Assembly: GCA_007120675.1 (NCBI GenBank)
Contig: SKNE01000117.1
Location: forward strand, 1-31,186
Direction: 5' to 3'
Origin: Bacteroidales bacterium
GTDB taxonomy: Bacteria > Bacteroidota > Bacteroidia > Bacteroidales > UBA7960
DNA length: 31,186 bases
The position numbers and the translations under genes are program-made. Within the stretch, counting starts at the first letter, position 1; each line of letters opens with the position of its first letter. Shown one piece after another: positions 1 through 7,997 of this stretch. Below the pieces are notes generated by a model. The model had not been told where the DNA came from, searched no databases, and saw nothing but the letters and a program-made list of their open reading frames with translations.

Positions 1-2
1 TC

Positions 3-536
3 CGGCGTTACAGGGTTTTTGACGAGAAAAACACCTTGGTTTTCAGGATGATGGGAGGGATTGGCATCCCCTATGGCAACCTGGAGGTGATGCCATTCAT
101 CAAGAGTTATTTTGCTGGCGGGGCAAACAGCGTCAGGGCCTGGAGCATTTACAACCTGGGACCTGGCGGCTACCAGGCCTCGGATGCCCTGCGTTTCGAC
201 AAATATGGAGACATTAAGCTGGAGGCCAATGTTGAATATCGCTTCCCCCTCTACCGGTACTGGCATGGCGCACTCTTCGTTGATGCAGGGAATGTGTGGT
301 TTCTGAAAAGAAACGAGCAGTTTCCCGGTGGGGACTTCTCTTTCGACCGGTTCCACAAAGAAATTGCCATTGGCGCTGGCCTGGGACTCAGGCTTGATTT
401 CAATTTCTTCCTGGTCAGGCTGGATGGTGCTTTTCCAGTCAGGAATCCGGCGCTTCCCGGGGGCGAGCGCTGGATAGACGGATGGCCCGGCTTCAGTGAG
501 TGGACTGTTAATCTTGGTATCGGCTACCCCTTCTGA
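3..536 (+). CDS. Omp85-family outer-membrane barrel (TamL/BamA type), C-terminal part
   Basis: The reading frame is open from base 3, so the gene begins upstream of the window and only about the last 177 residues are present. What remains is the end of a 16-stranded Omp85 beta-barrel. It carries the pattern FAGGANSVRAW followed by LGPGGY, the LEANVEYRF strand and the ALFVDAGNVW strand. All are characteristic of the bacterial surface antigen (D15) domain, and the protein ends in an aromatic residue (GIGYPF), the usual barrel-assembly signal. In Bacteroidota this form is found in both BamA and the TamL lipoprotein, and the missing N-terminus (POTRA domains, lipobox) would decide between them. 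The likely role is insertion or export of outer-membrane proteins. The next gene starts four bases after this stop codon. Confidence 0.88.
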   Translation, partial: RRYRVFDEKNTLVFRMMGGIGIPYGNLEVMPFIKSYFAGGANSVRAWSIYNLGPGGYQASDALRFDKYGDIKLEANVEYRFPLYRYWHGALFVDAGNVWFLKRNEQFPGGDFSFDRFHKEIAIGAGLGLRLDFNFFLVRLDGAFPVRNPALPGGERWIDGWPGFSEWTVNLGIGYPF

Positions 537-539
537 TTC

Positions 540-1970
540 ATGCAAAACGGTGACCACATCAGCCAGCTTATTAAGCAACATCTCGCCCATGATGCCACCA
601 CGGATCAGGAAGCCCTCATCAGTCATCTCAGCGCCTTCCTGCAGTCAGACAACAATGCCTCCGCATTCCTTTTGAAAGGTTACGCGGGCACCGGAAAAAC
701 AACCATTGTCAGCAGCCTGGTCAACATGTTGCACCGGGTCAACATGAACCCGGTACTGCTTGCTCCCACGGGCCGGGCAGCAAAGGTCCTTTCCGGCTAC
801 TCCGGTATGCCCGCCCATACCATCCACAAAAAGATCTACCGCCTGCAAACCGGGACAGACGGCAGCATGCAGATCATCCTCCAGCAGAACAAAGAAAAGA
901 ATGCCCTGTTCATCGTGGACGAAGCCTCCATGATATCGTGGCACCAGGCGAACCAGCAGACCAGCCTTTTTGGCGGGACAAACATCCTGGATGACCTCAT
1001 GCACTTCGTATACAGCAACCATTCCTGCCGGCTCATTTTCGTTGGCGATACCGCGCAGCTGCCTCCGGTCCTGGCAGCGGAAAGCCCTGCGCTGAACAGG
1101 CCTTTCCTGGAAAGCACCTATTCCCTGAAGGTATACGAATACGAATTGAAAGAGGTGGTCCGTCAGCCGGGGGACAGCGGCATATTGTTCAACGCCACCA
1201 GGATACGTGAAATGCTGAGCCAGCAAAAAGAGGGTTTCCCCTTGTTGCGTCACCAGGGCTTCCCGGATATGATCAGGGTGCAGGGCCAGGAAGCAGCAGA
1301 TGAGGTGGAAAGCGCTTTTTTAAGCCGCGACAGGGAGGGCGCCCTGATGATTTGCCGGTCAAACAAGCGGGCCAACCTGTTCAACAGGCATATCAGGCAG
1401 CGGATCCTGTTCATGGAGGACGAAATCAATGCGGGTGACCTGCTCATGGTGGTGAAGAACAACTATTTCTGGCTGCCTGACAACAGTGAAGCGGGCTTCA
1501 TTGCCAATGGGGACATCCTGGAGCTGAAACGGATCAGGAGAACAGAGCAGCTCTATGGCTTCCGCTTTGCCGATGTGACATGCCGCTTCATCGACTACCC
1601 GACCATGCCTGAAGTGGAGACAAAAATACTACTGGATACCCTGGAAGCGGATGGTCCTGCCCTGGGCCAGGCTGAGAACAAACGGCTTTTCGATGCCGTG
1701 GCGGAAGACTACACAGACATTCCCAACAAAAGAAACAGGAATGTGAAGATCCGGAACAACCCCTGGCTGAATGCCCTTCAGGTAAAATATGCCTACGCCA
1801 TGACCTGCCACAAGGCCCAGGGCGGACAATGGGATCATGTATTCGTTGAGATGGGCTACCTTCCCGCAGACAAGCCAGACCATGAGTACCTCCGGTGGCT
1901 CTACACGGCGGTGACAAGGGCCACCAGGAAGCTCTTCCTGTTCAATTTTCGGGATGAGTTTTTTGAATGA
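540..1970 (+). CDS. SF1B DNA helicase, RecD/Dda-like (AAA_30 + UvrD_C_2)
   Basis: This 476-residue protein has the motifs of a superfamily 1B helicase. Walker A is GYAGTGKTT at residues 47-55 and Walker B is FIVDEAS at 124-130. Motif III is GDTAQLPPV at 169-177. Near the C-terminus are the UvrD_C_2 signature MTCHKAQGGQWDHV (from residue 421) and the arginine-finger region YTAVTRAT (about 456-463). It should unwind DNA 5'-3' using ATP, in repair or recombination. It is shorter than true RecD or RecD2, lacks an obvious N-terminal helix-hairpin-helix region, and resembles the stand-alone Bacteroidota proteins annotated as ATP-dependent RecD-like helicases. The start codon is only three bases after the barrel gene's stop, so the two are probably co-transcribed despite unrelated functions. 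The specific physiological role is unknown. Confidence 0.87.
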   Translation: MQNGDHISQLIKQHLAHDATTDQEALISHLSAFLQSDNNASAFLLKGYAGTGKTTIVSSLVNMLHRVNMNPVLLAPTGRAAKVLSGYSGMPAHTIHKKIYRLQTGTDGSMQIILQQNKEKNALFIVDEASMISWHQANQQTSLFGGTNILDDLMHFVYSNHSCRLIFVGDTAQLPPVLAAESPALNRPFLESTYSLKVYEYELKEVVRQPGDSGILFNATRIREMLSQQKEGFPLLRHQGFPDMIRVQGQEAADEVESAFLSRDREGALMICRSNKRANLFNRHIRQRILFMEDEINAGDLLMVVKNNYFWLPDNSEAGFIANGDILELKRIRRTEQLYGFRFADVTCRFIDYPTMPEVETKILLDTLEADGPALGQAENKRLFDAVAEDYTDIPNKRNRNVKIRNNPWLNALQVKYAYAMTCHKAQGGQWDHVFVEMGYLPADKPDHEYLRWLYTAVTRATRKLFLFNFRDEFFE

Positions 1971-2033
1971 CAAGCTGTGCGCTCTTTTGTTATCTTTTAA
2001 CAAAATACAGGCCACCGTTTTGGCAATAATCAT

Positions 2034-2041
2034 TAATTTTG
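2034..2041 (+). promoter_or_regulatory. Candidate -7 box (TAATTTTG) for the DUF4168 gene
   Basis: The octamer fits the Bacteroidota primary-sigma -7 consensus TAnnTTTG and lies about 42 bases before the preferred ATG at 2083. A good -33 TTTG at the usual 19-21 base spacing is not seen; the nearest TTTTG (2018-2022) is too close. This is support for a separate transcript, not proof. Confidence 0.4.
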
Positions 2042-2082
2042 CAGATTGTATGCTCATTTCTAACAAAAATCTAAAAAGCAAA

Positions 2083-2697
2083 ATGACGAAGTGTATGACG
2101 CAACTGACTGCCGGGTCAGCGAGGTATTTCCTTGCCCTGTTCGTGGCCGTGGCATTTTTATTCTCCCTTCCTGCCGGACTCATCGCACAGGAAACCGAAG
2201 AGGAGAAAGAGGAAGACCCGTGGGCTGATGTTGACTTTCCCTATGAAGACGAGGTGCTACTGGCCTTTTTTGATACCAATCAGGAGGTGAGTGCCTTGCA
2301 GCGAAGCACCAATGAGCGGATTGAAGAAACACTGGCGGGGTTCGGACTGACCAGGCAGCGCTTCGATCAGATTGGACGCGCGGCACAGATGGGTGCCCTG
2401 CAGGATGGCGCCTTTTCCAATGAGGAGATTGAAGCCTTTAACCAGGTAGCCCCGCAGGTTACCGAGATCCAGCGGGAGATGCAGGGCATGGTCCAGGTCA
2501 TTGTACAGGACAATGACATGAGCATGCAGGAATACCGTGAGATACTCAATAGCTTCCGTGGCGACCAGGAGCTTCAGCAATATGTATCCCATCTTGCCAG
2601 GGAGAGGGCCAGGCAGAAAATCCTCGAAGAGCGCCGCAGGGAGGCCGAGCGAAAGATGGAAGAAGAGAGAAGGCAGCAAGAGGAAGAAGAGGGTTGA
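2083..2697 (+). CDS. Secreted DUF4168-family protein with charged C-terminal coiled coil
   Basis: I chose the ATG at 2083 because it follows a good -7 box and gives a clean signal peptide; the frame is open further upstream (to 1954) but that would overlap the helicase gene. A second ATG at 2095 is also possible. The roughly 204-residue product has a basic N-terminus, a hydrophobic segment (FLALFVAVAFLFSLPAGLIA), then an acidic linker and a DUF4168-like core. In that core, a segment starting FSNEEIEAFNQV is followed by a helix with IQREMQ and then the MSMQEYREI motif typical of the family. The C-terminus is a long Arg/Glu-rich helix (about 35 residues), probably a coiled coil. DUF4168 proteins are periplasmic or surface helical proteins of unknown function. 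The gene is convergent with folC. Confidence 0.72.
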   Translation: MTKCMTQLTAGSARYFLALFVAVAFLFSLPAGLIAQETEEEKEEDPWADVDFPYEDEVLLAFFDTNQEVSALQRSTNERIEETLAGFGLTRQRFDQIGRAAQMGALQDGAFSNEEIEAFNQVAPQVTEIQREMQGMVQVIVQDNDMSMQEYREILNSFRGDQELQQYVSHLARERARQKILEERRREAERKMEEERRQQEEEEG

Positions 2698-2777
2698 TCC
2701 GCCTCCCGGATTAAGTCCTTGCAAGCATGCATCTTTCTGGGACCCGGGATCGGGCAGTGTTCTGCCGGCATCCTGGC

Positions 2778-4073
2778 TTAAACGGCCTCTGCCACCACAA
2801 AGGTGCTGCCGCCCACAAAGACCAGGTCGTTTCCTGCCGCATCCCTTTTGGCCGCGGCGAGTGCGTCTGCAACAGACGGGTACACCTTGCCTTTTAACCC
2901 CCACAAGCTGGCTGCCTCAGCCAGCTTTTTTGCGTCCAGCCCCCTGGGTACGCCCGGACGGCAAAAGTAGTACGTTCCCTTTGCAGGAAGCAGCGACAGG
3001 ATGCTCTCTTTCTCCTTGTCATCCACCATGCCAAAAACCAGGCGCAATTGATTATGGGGGGTGTCCATAAGCTGTTTTACAATGGTTTTTATTCCATCGG
3101 CATTGTGACCGGCATCGCAGATCACCCGGGGCCGCCGGCCAATCTCCTGCCACCTGCCCAAAAGGCCCGTATTTGATACCACATGGCGCAGGCCCCTGTC
3201 TATGGATGCCTCGCTGACCGGCCATGCCGGGACTCGCCGGAGAATGTCCACCGCAGCAAGGACGGTGACCAGGTTATCCAGCTGATAGAGGCCCTGCAGG
3301 CCAATCTGCCGGAAGCTTGTCTTGCCGTGACAAAGCAACTCCACCTCCATCATGGGCTGGCCTTCGGTCATAACGTGCCTGGCGTCCTTTATCTTAAACA
3401 GGTCGCCGGCCATGAACAGGGGGGCTTTCCGCTGGCTGCTGACCTCCTCAAACACCGCCTGCACACCCGCCTGCCTTTGTCCAATTACCACAGGGATCCC
3501 CTCCTTGATGATGCCCGCCTTCTCGCGGGCAATATCGGTCAGACCGGGACCAAGAAACTGCACATGGTCCAATCCGATGTTGGTGATGACAGACAGTTCC
3601 GGACTGATGATGTTGGAAGAGTCAAGCCGTCCCCCCATCCCCGTTTCAACCACCGCTATGTCCACCTGCTCCCTTGCAAACCATTCAAAGCTCATGGCCA
3701 TGGTCATCTCGAAGAATGAGGGCCTGATCTGTTCAAAGAAATGTTTGTTGTTGCGGACAAAATCAATCACTGCCCGCCGGGGGATCATTTGTCCGTTTAT
3801 TTTGATGCGCTCCCTGAAGTCTTTCAGGTGGGGCGAGGTGGCCAGACCAGTCTTGTACCCTGCTTCCTGCAGGATGGAGGCCAGCATGTGCGAAACAGAG
3901 CCTTTGCCGTTGGTACCGGCAACGTGAATGCTTTTAAATAAGCGTTCGGGGTGACCGAGATGTTTACTCAGCGCCAGGGTGTTGTCCAGGTTTGCCTTGT
4001 AGGCAGCCGAACCGATGCGCTGAAACATGGGCAGTTGACTGAAAAGGTATTCCAGTGTCTGCTGGTAGTTCAT
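2778..4073 (-). CDS. folC: Bifunctional folylpolyglutamate synthase / dihydrofolate synthase
   Basis: This cytoplasmic Mur-ligase-family enzyme adds glutamate to dihydropteroate and to folates with ATP. The 431-residue length is typical. The P-loop is GTNGKGSV (residues 53-60), followed by the family pattern ATSPHLKDFRERIKING with the conserved SPH. Later come the MTMAMSFEWFA helix, VVETGMGGRLDSSN with the conserved Glu-x-Gly-x-Gly-Gly-x-x-Asp, and TNIGLDHVQFLG with the metal-binding His. A C-terminal Mur-ligase domain carries DAGHNADG. The ATG is immediately upstream of the tonB stop: the tonB stop ends at 4074 and folC begins at 4073 on this strand. It is therefore translationally close to the exb-tonB genes, an arrangement seen in other Bacteroidales that has no obvious functional logic. 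Confidence 0.95.
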   Translation of the reverse strand: MNYQQTLEYLFSQLPMFQRIGSAAYKANLDNTLALSKHLGHPERLFKSIHVAGTNGKGSVSHMLASILQEAGYKTGLATSPHLKDFRERIKINGQMIPRRAVIDFVRNNKHFFEQIRPSFFEMTMAMSFEWFAREQVDIAVVETGMGGRLDSSNIISPELSVITNIGLDHVQFLGPGLTDIAREKAGIIKEGIPVVIGQRQAGVQAVFEEVSSQRKAPLFMAGDLFKIKDARHVMTEGQPMMEVELLCHGKTSFRQIGLQGLYQLDNLVTVLAAVDILRRVPAWPVSEASIDRGLRHVVSNTGLLGRWQEIGRRPRVICDAGHNADGIKTIVKQLMDTPHNQLRLVFGMVDDKEKESILSLLPAKGTYYFCRPGVPRGLDAKKLAEAASLWGLKGKVYPSVADALAAAKRDAAGNDLVFVGGSTFVVAEAV

Positions 4074-4892
4074 TTAGTTTTGCCGGATAAAGTTGTAGGT
4101 GATGGTGCCCCTTTGCTCTTCGGGTGCATCCATCTTCAGGTCGAATCGCGCCCTTCGGGCCGCCTCTTCTGCCAGGTTATGCAGTGTCCTGTCGGTGGTG
4201 GTCGTCCCCCGGGCACCCGCGCTGGCCCTGACGACCCGACCCTCCCTGTTCACGGTGATCTCCACCACCACCCTGCCTGTGGCCTGGGTGGTGTAGTCGG
4301 GCAAAGGGAGGAAGTTGGCTGTTCGTCCGGCCAGGCTGTAGTCAATGCCATTGCCCGGCCCGGTCCCATCAAAATCCTCCGCATCGGTGGCACCCTCCGG
4401 TCTCCCGGCATCTCCCCTCTCCTCCGATTCTCCGTGGTCCTGCCTGTCCGTCCTTCTCTGGTCCCTGCCGGGAAATATGGCCCGGGGATCCACTTCCGGC
4501 AGCGGGTCCTCTTCCGGCTCCTCTTCCACCGCTTCCTCCGGCTCAGGAGAATCCTCCTGGCGCACGGGCTCGGGCTGATCCTGCTCCGCCGGCCTATCGG
4601 CCACTTCGTCAGGCATGTATACCGACTCCTCTGTTTCTTGCGTCACAACCGGCTCGGGATCAGCCTCCGGAATGGCCGGACGGGGACTGGGTTCAGGGGG
4701 TGGTGCGGCAAGCGGCTGCCGCTCTCCGCTGCCAAAATCCGTATAGCCACGCAAAACCAGTACGCCATGCTCCTCAGGCAGGGGCAGTGGCGTCCGCAAT
4801 CCAAAGAAGACAATGGATAGCAAGAGCACGGCGTGAAAGATCACGGTGCCGGCCAATGCGCGCGCCTTGTCTTTTTTGTTCTCCTGATCCAT
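4074..4892 (-). CDS. tonB: TonB energy-transducing protein
   Basis: The 272-residue protein has TonB architecture. A short basic N-terminus is followed by one membrane anchor (about residues 13-32) containing His20, at the same position as the essential transmembrane His of E. coli TonB, with Thr16 one turn earlier. A long Pro/Glu-rich periplasm-spanning linker covers about residues 50-150. A C-terminal TonB domain contains GRVVVEITVNREGRVVRA and ends in GTITYNFIRQN. The linker is unusually acidic rather than the Lys-Pro/Glu-Pro mix of enterobacteria. With ExbB and ExbD it should couple the inner-membrane proton gradient to outer-membrane TonB-dependent receptors. It starts six bases after exbD. 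Confidence 0.9.
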   Translation of the reverse strand: MDQENKKDKARALAGTVIFHAVLLLSIVFFGLRTPLPLPEEHGVLVLRGYTDFGSGERQPLAAPPPEPSPRPAIPEADPEPVVTQETEESVYMPDEVADRPAEQDQPEPVRQEDSPEPEEAVEEEPEEDPLPEVDPRAIFPGRDQRRTDRQDHGESEERGDAGRPEGATDAEDFDGTGPGNGIDYSLAGRTANFLPLPDYTTQATGRVVVEITVNREGRVVRASAGARGTTTTDRTLHNLAEEAARRARFDLKMDAPEEQRGTITYNFIRQN

Positions 4893-4897
4893 CGTTA

Positions 4898-5308
4898 CTA
4901 CCTGGGTTGGGTGGCCAATATGACCCTGTGTCTCTCCCTGTAAAGGCTGTTGATGTTTTCCACCACATCGATCACATTCACCACATATTGAACGGGCACG
5001 GTGTGATCTGTGCGCAAAACGATGGTGGCATTGTGTATTCCCTCCAGTCTTTCCACCAGGCCCTCCTGCAAGCCGTCAATGTCCACCGGCCGATCCTCCA
5101 AAAACAGCTGACGCTCCGCGTTGACATGTATGTTCAGCGTCTGGGGAACCATGGTCCGGCTATCGCTGGATGGCAGCAGCAGGTTGATTGCGCTGGGAGC
5201 CACAAGCGTGGAGGTGAGCATGAAAAAGATCAGCAACAGGAATACAAGGTCAGACATGGACGCCATGCTGAACTGAATGTTTCTGGTATTTCTCGCTTTG
5301 ATGGCCAT
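4898..5308 (-). CDS. exbD: ExbD/TolR-family biopolymer transport protein
   Basis: This 136-residue protein has a short cytoplasmic N-terminus and one transmembrane helix (about residues 21-40) opening with MSDLVFLLLIFFML. Asp20 is the conserved proton-path aspartate of ExbD/TolR. A periplasmic domain of about 95 residues follows, with the usual NIHVNAERQLFLED strand and the VVNVIDVVENINSLY helix. It forms the dimer inside the ExbB pentamer. The gene lies between exbB (10-base gap) and tonB (5-base gap), so assignment to the TonB rather than the Tol system is supported by context. Confidence 0.93.
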   Translation of the reverse strand: MAIKARNTRNIQFSMASMSDLVFLLLIFFMLTSTLVAPSAINLLLPSSDSRTMVPQTLNIHVNAERQLFLEDRPVDIDGLQEGLVERLEGIHNATIVLRTDHTVPVQYVVNVIDVVENINSLYRERHRVILATQPR

Positions 5309-5318
5309 ATGTTATCGC

Positions 5319-6029
5319 TTAAGCAGCAGGTTCGTGCAGAAGGTCCATAAACTCGGTGGCACGCGCCTCAAGCATGAATACCACCTTTTCAATGCGTGCC
5401 ACCAGCACATTATAACAAATATAGGCAATAATACCGACGGTAAGCCCCGTGATGGTGGTGATCATCGCCTCGTAAATACCACCGGCAAGCAAGCTGATGT
5501 CGATGTTGGGTCCGGCCATGGACATATTGTAGAAAGCACGCACCATCCCCATGACGGTGCCAAGGAAGCCCAGCATGGGTGCCGCGCCGGCCACGGTGGC
5601 CAGGACGGCAATGTTTTTTTCCAGCTTGGCGATTTCCAGCTTACCCACATTCTCAATGGCCGCGTTGATATCTCCCAAAGGCCGGCCAATACGAACAATG
5701 CCCTTGGCGATCATGCGGGCTATGGGCGACTGGTTGTTACGGCAAAGTGACTTGGCTGAGTCAATCCGGCCGTTGTGTATGAAGTCCCGGATGTTGTTCA
5801 TGAAATTGGTTTCCTCATTACTCGCCCTGCTGATGGCAAAATACCGCTCAATGAAGATGTAAATGGCCACGATGCTCAATATGGCCAGGGGAATCATGAC
5901 AATGCCCCCCTTAAGGGCAAGGCTCCAGAAGGAAAGGGTCTCATGCGCGGGCATGGGAGCCTGGGCAAGGGTATCTGCCAATTCAACCTGGGCACCTTGT
6001 TGAACCTGAAATAAAAGGGAAATTAACAT
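5319..6029 (-). CDS. exbB: ExbB/TolQ/MotA-family proton channel protein
   Basis: The 236-residue protein has an N-terminal hydrophobic stretch, a transmembrane helix at about 37-60 (GGIVMIPLAILSIVAIYIFIERY) with the conserved IERY turn, and a cytoplasmic loop. Two further helices carry VAGAAPMLGFLGTVMGMV and the segment from AMITTITGL to VGIIAYICYN. This three-helix pattern and the GFLGTVxGM motif define the family. It is the first gene of the minus-strand run exbB-exbD-tonB-folC and probably sets its expression from the promoter element near 6100. Confidence 0.93.
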   Translation of the reverse strand: MLISLLFQVQQGAQVELADTLAQAPMPAHETLSFWSLALKGGIVMIPLAILSIVAIYIFIERYFAISRASNEETNFMNNIRDFIHNGRIDSAKSLCRNNQSPIARMIAKGIVRIGRPLGDINAAIENVGKLEIAKLEKNIAVLATVAGAAPMLGFLGTVMGMVRAFYNMSMAGPNIDISLLAGGIYEAMITTITGLTVGIIAYICYNVLVARIEKVVFMLEARATEFMDLLHEPAA

Positions 6030-6098
6030 CTGAAAGGGGATTACTTGTTTGTTTTATAGTGTAATAACTATGGTGCAGGCGTTTTATTTTGTTCAAGG

Positions 6099-6106
6099 CA
6101 AAGATA
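6099..6106 (-). promoter_or_regulatory. Candidate -7 box (TATCTTTG) for the exbB-exbD-tonB-folC run
   Basis: Read on the minus strand, the octamer matches TAnnTTTG exactly. It lies 70 bases before the exbB ATG at 6029, giving a leader of roughly 60-65 bases. No convincing -33 TTTG is seen at the usual spacing. A sister element for the gap gene lies 80 bases away on the other strand, making this a divergent promoter region. Confidence 0.45.
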
Positions 6107-6185
6107 ATGAATATTTTGTTTGAGCAGGCTGGCCCGGAGAGCAGAAACGGCGTTAACCAGCCATCATCGGTCAGGGATTTTTTCT

Positions 6186-6193
6186 TATCTTTG
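6186..6193 (+). promoter_or_regulatory. Candidate -7 box (TATCTTTG) for gap
   Basis: This is an exact TAnnTTTG element followed by CA, 34 bases before the gap ATG at 6227, leaving a short leader of about 27 bases. The position also favours the 6227 start over the longer upstream open frame. The -33 element is weak. Confidence 0.5.
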
Positions 6194-6226
6194 CACTCGT
6201 TTTTAATCCATCAAAAAGAAGATACC

Positions 6227-7231
6227 ATGAAGAAGATCAAAGTAGCAATCAATGGATTTGGCCGCATAGGCCGACTGACCCTCAAAGCGGTCATGGATAA
6301 GGAGAATGTGGAAGTTATCGCCGTGAATGACCTGACTGACAGTGCCACGCTGGCACACCTTCTAAAATATGACTCCGTACACGGAAAATTCCCGGGAGAG
6401 GTAAGCGCCGGTGATCATGAGCTGATAGTAAATGGCGCCAGGATACGGGTGTACGATGAAAAAGACCCTGCCAACCTGCCGTGGAAAGAATTGGGCATCG
6501 ATGTGGTGGTTGAATCCACCGGTGTTTTTCGTGACCGTGAAAAGATCAGCAAACACCTCCAGGCCGGTGCCAGGAAAGTCGTCCTTTGCGTTCCCTCCAA
6601 AACGGCCGACGATGTGGATGCCACCGTGGTGCTGGGCGTGAACGATCACGACCTGAAGCCCGATCAGCAGATCTTCTCCAATGCATCCTGCACCACCAAC
6701 TGCCTGGCACCTGTGGCCAAAGTGCTCAATGACACTTTTGGGATCAAGCAGGGCCTGATGAACACCATCCACTCCTACACCAACGACCAGATCATCCTGG
6801 ATGCCCCCCATAAGGACCTGCGCCGGGCGCGCGCAGCCGCCATGTCGATCATTCCCACCACCACCGGTGCTGCCAAGGCCGTCGGACTGGTGATTCCAGA
6901 GCTGAAGGGTAAGATGGATGGTTTCGCCATGCGTGTGCCCACACCGGATGGTTCAGTGGTTGACCTCACCGTGGAACTGGCCACGGAAGTGACCAGGGAC
7001 GATGTGAACAATGCCCTGAAGCAGGCAGCTGAAGGCCCCATGAAAGGCATCCTGGAGTTTTGCCAGGAACCCATCGTGTCGGCAGACATCATTGGCAACC
7101 CCCACTCCTCCGTGGTTGACTCACTGCTGACCCAGGTGATTAACGGCCGCTTTGTGAAGGTGGTGTCCTGGTATGACAATGAATTTGGCTACGCCAGCAG
7201 GGTGGCTGACATGATCATGAAAGTCGCCTGA
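6227..7231 (+). CDS. gap: Glyceraldehyde-3-phosphate dehydrogenase, type I
   Basis: The enzyme oxidises glyceraldehyde-3-phosphate to 1,3-bisphosphoglycerate in glycolysis (and the reverse). The ATG at 6227 gives 334 residues, the normal length, beginning KKIKVAINGFGRIGRLTL with the Rossmann GxGRIGR. Asp35 at the end of the second strand suggests NAD preference. The catalytic loop is SNASCTTNCLAP with Cys155, followed by TIHSYTNDQ containing the catalytic His. The C-terminus has WYDNEFGYASRV. In place of the common SAPAK, the loop before the catalytic segment reads VPSK. The open frame continues upstream to 6089, but that stretch includes the promoter and has no GAPDH similarity. The gene is monocistronic, between a -7 box and a hairpin terminator. 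Confidence 0.97.
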   Translation: MKKIKVAINGFGRIGRLTLKAVMDKENVEVIAVNDLTDSATLAHLLKYDSVHGKFPGEVSAGDHELIVNGARIRVYDEKDPANLPWKELGIDVVVESTGVFRDREKISKHLQAGARKVVLCVPSKTADDVDATVVLGVNDHDLKPDQQIFSNASCTTNCLAPVAKVLNDTFGIKQGLMNTIHSYTNDQIILDAPHKDLRRARAAAMSIIPTTTGAAKAVGLVIPELKGKMDGFAMRVPTPDGSVVDLTVELATEVTRDDVNNALKQAAEGPMKGILEFCQEPIVSADIIGNPHSSVVDSLLTQVINGRFVKVVSWYDNEFGYASRVADMIMKVA

Positions 7232-7267
7232 GGGAATATAAAGTCCTGACTGACAGGCAAAAGCATG

Positions 7268-7302
7268 AAGCACCCGCTCGCCCCGCCGGCAGCGGGTGTT
7301 TT
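7268..7302. terminator. Hairpin terminator between gap and the convergent YrbL-like gene
   Basis: A perfect 8-bp stem (CACCCGCT at 7271-7278 with AGCGGGTG at 7291-7298) encloses a 12-base GC-rich loop and is extended by A-T and G-T pairs outside. On the plus strand it is followed by TTTTGCTGTT, a short U-rich tail. It sits between two convergent genes and may serve both. Confidence 0.65.
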
Positions 7303-7306
7303 GCTG

Positions 7307-7879
7307 TTAAATCCTGAAGCGCGCCTCAAAACGGCGATAGCTCCGGTAAAATTTTTTCCGCTTCTCAGAGTCAAGTAACAGGTTCAGCTGCATGGGAAAG
7401 GCTTTCCAGCCCAAGTGCTTATAGTCTACAATAATGGGCTCCCATTGATCTTTAGTGATCCTTTTTACAAAGATGTTGGTTCCCACCTGGAAAGTGTCAA
7501 AAAACCAGATACGATGCTTGTCCAGCAAGGAAACCAGCGTTTCCACCCCGTACCAAAAGGACTTGTTGGCAATCTGACCGTAAGCACTGACCGGCCGCGA
7601 ATGGGAGCCGTCATAATCCAGTGGCCTGGCAGTCACAACATAGGTCTTGGCGGCATCAATAATCGGAACGAAGTAAGGCTTCAATTCAACCGGCAGGGAC
7701 GTGTAAATGTCCAGTTCCTCATGATTGATCCTTCTGCGAAGCAGTAAGACCTGGAGGCGCTGAAGAAAACCAAGGTCCGGCTTCAGGCGTTTATAGCACA
7801 GTCCTGGTTCACCGGCTACGGCAAAACACTCCCTGAAGTTCCCTTCCCCTATCTTTTCCGCTAGCTTGTACATGGCCAT
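7307..7879 (-). CDS. YrbL-like protein (kinase-fold, PhoP-regulated YrbL family)
   Basis: The product is about 190 residues from the ATG at 7879 (a second ATG at 7873 gives 188). It has small-kinase-like features: a glycine-rich loop IGEGNFRECFA, a lysine in GLCYKRLKPDLG, a central segment FFDTFQVGTNIFV in the position of the catalytic loop, and IIVDYKHLGW like a DxG metal-binding element. The order and spacing resemble E. coli YrbL (Pfam YrbL-PhoP_reg), whose biochemical function is not established. The frame is open upstream to 8002, but a perfect -7 box lies inside that extension, so I prefer the short form. The gene appears to be transcribed alone and is convergent with gap. Confidence 0.68.
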   Translation of the reverse strand: MAMYKLAEKIGEGNFRECFAVAGEPGLCYKRLKPDLGFLQRLQVLLLRRRINHEELDIYTSLPVELKPYFVPIIDAAKTYVVTARPLDYDGSHSRPVSAYGQIANKSFWYGVETLVSLLDKHRIWFFDTFQVGTNIFVKRITKDQWEPIIVDYKHLGWKAFPMQLNLLLDSEKRKKFYRSYRRFEARFRI

Positions 7880-7895
7880 CGTCCTGCTTGGTGAA

Positions 7896-7903
7896 CAAAG
7901 ATA
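7896..7903 (-). promoter_or_regulatory. Candidate -7 box (TATCTTTG) for the YrbL-like gene
   Basis: This minus-strand exact match to TAnnTTTG lies 17 bases upstream of the ATG at 7879. The implied leader is very short (about 10-17 bases). It argues against translation starting at the upstream codon near 8002. Confidence 0.45.
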
Positions 7904-7997
7904 GAACTTTTGACTTATGTAGATGGGGAGCCGCCTCGCTTTCCAACGATTTTTTTTCATGCGTCTGTGTGTCATTTCCCATGAAAAAAAATTCACG

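Noticed and set aside
2697..2766. Short inverted repeats (ATCCG/CGGAT and GGCAG/CTGCC) between the DUF4168 gene and folC
   Set aside because: Stems are only five bases and neither is followed by a T run on either strand, so I do not call a terminator.
3951..4820. Open frame of 289 codons on the plus strand
   Set aside because: It runs antisense across the folC-tonB junction, where both genes are well supported; its Arg/Gly-rich product has no family features.
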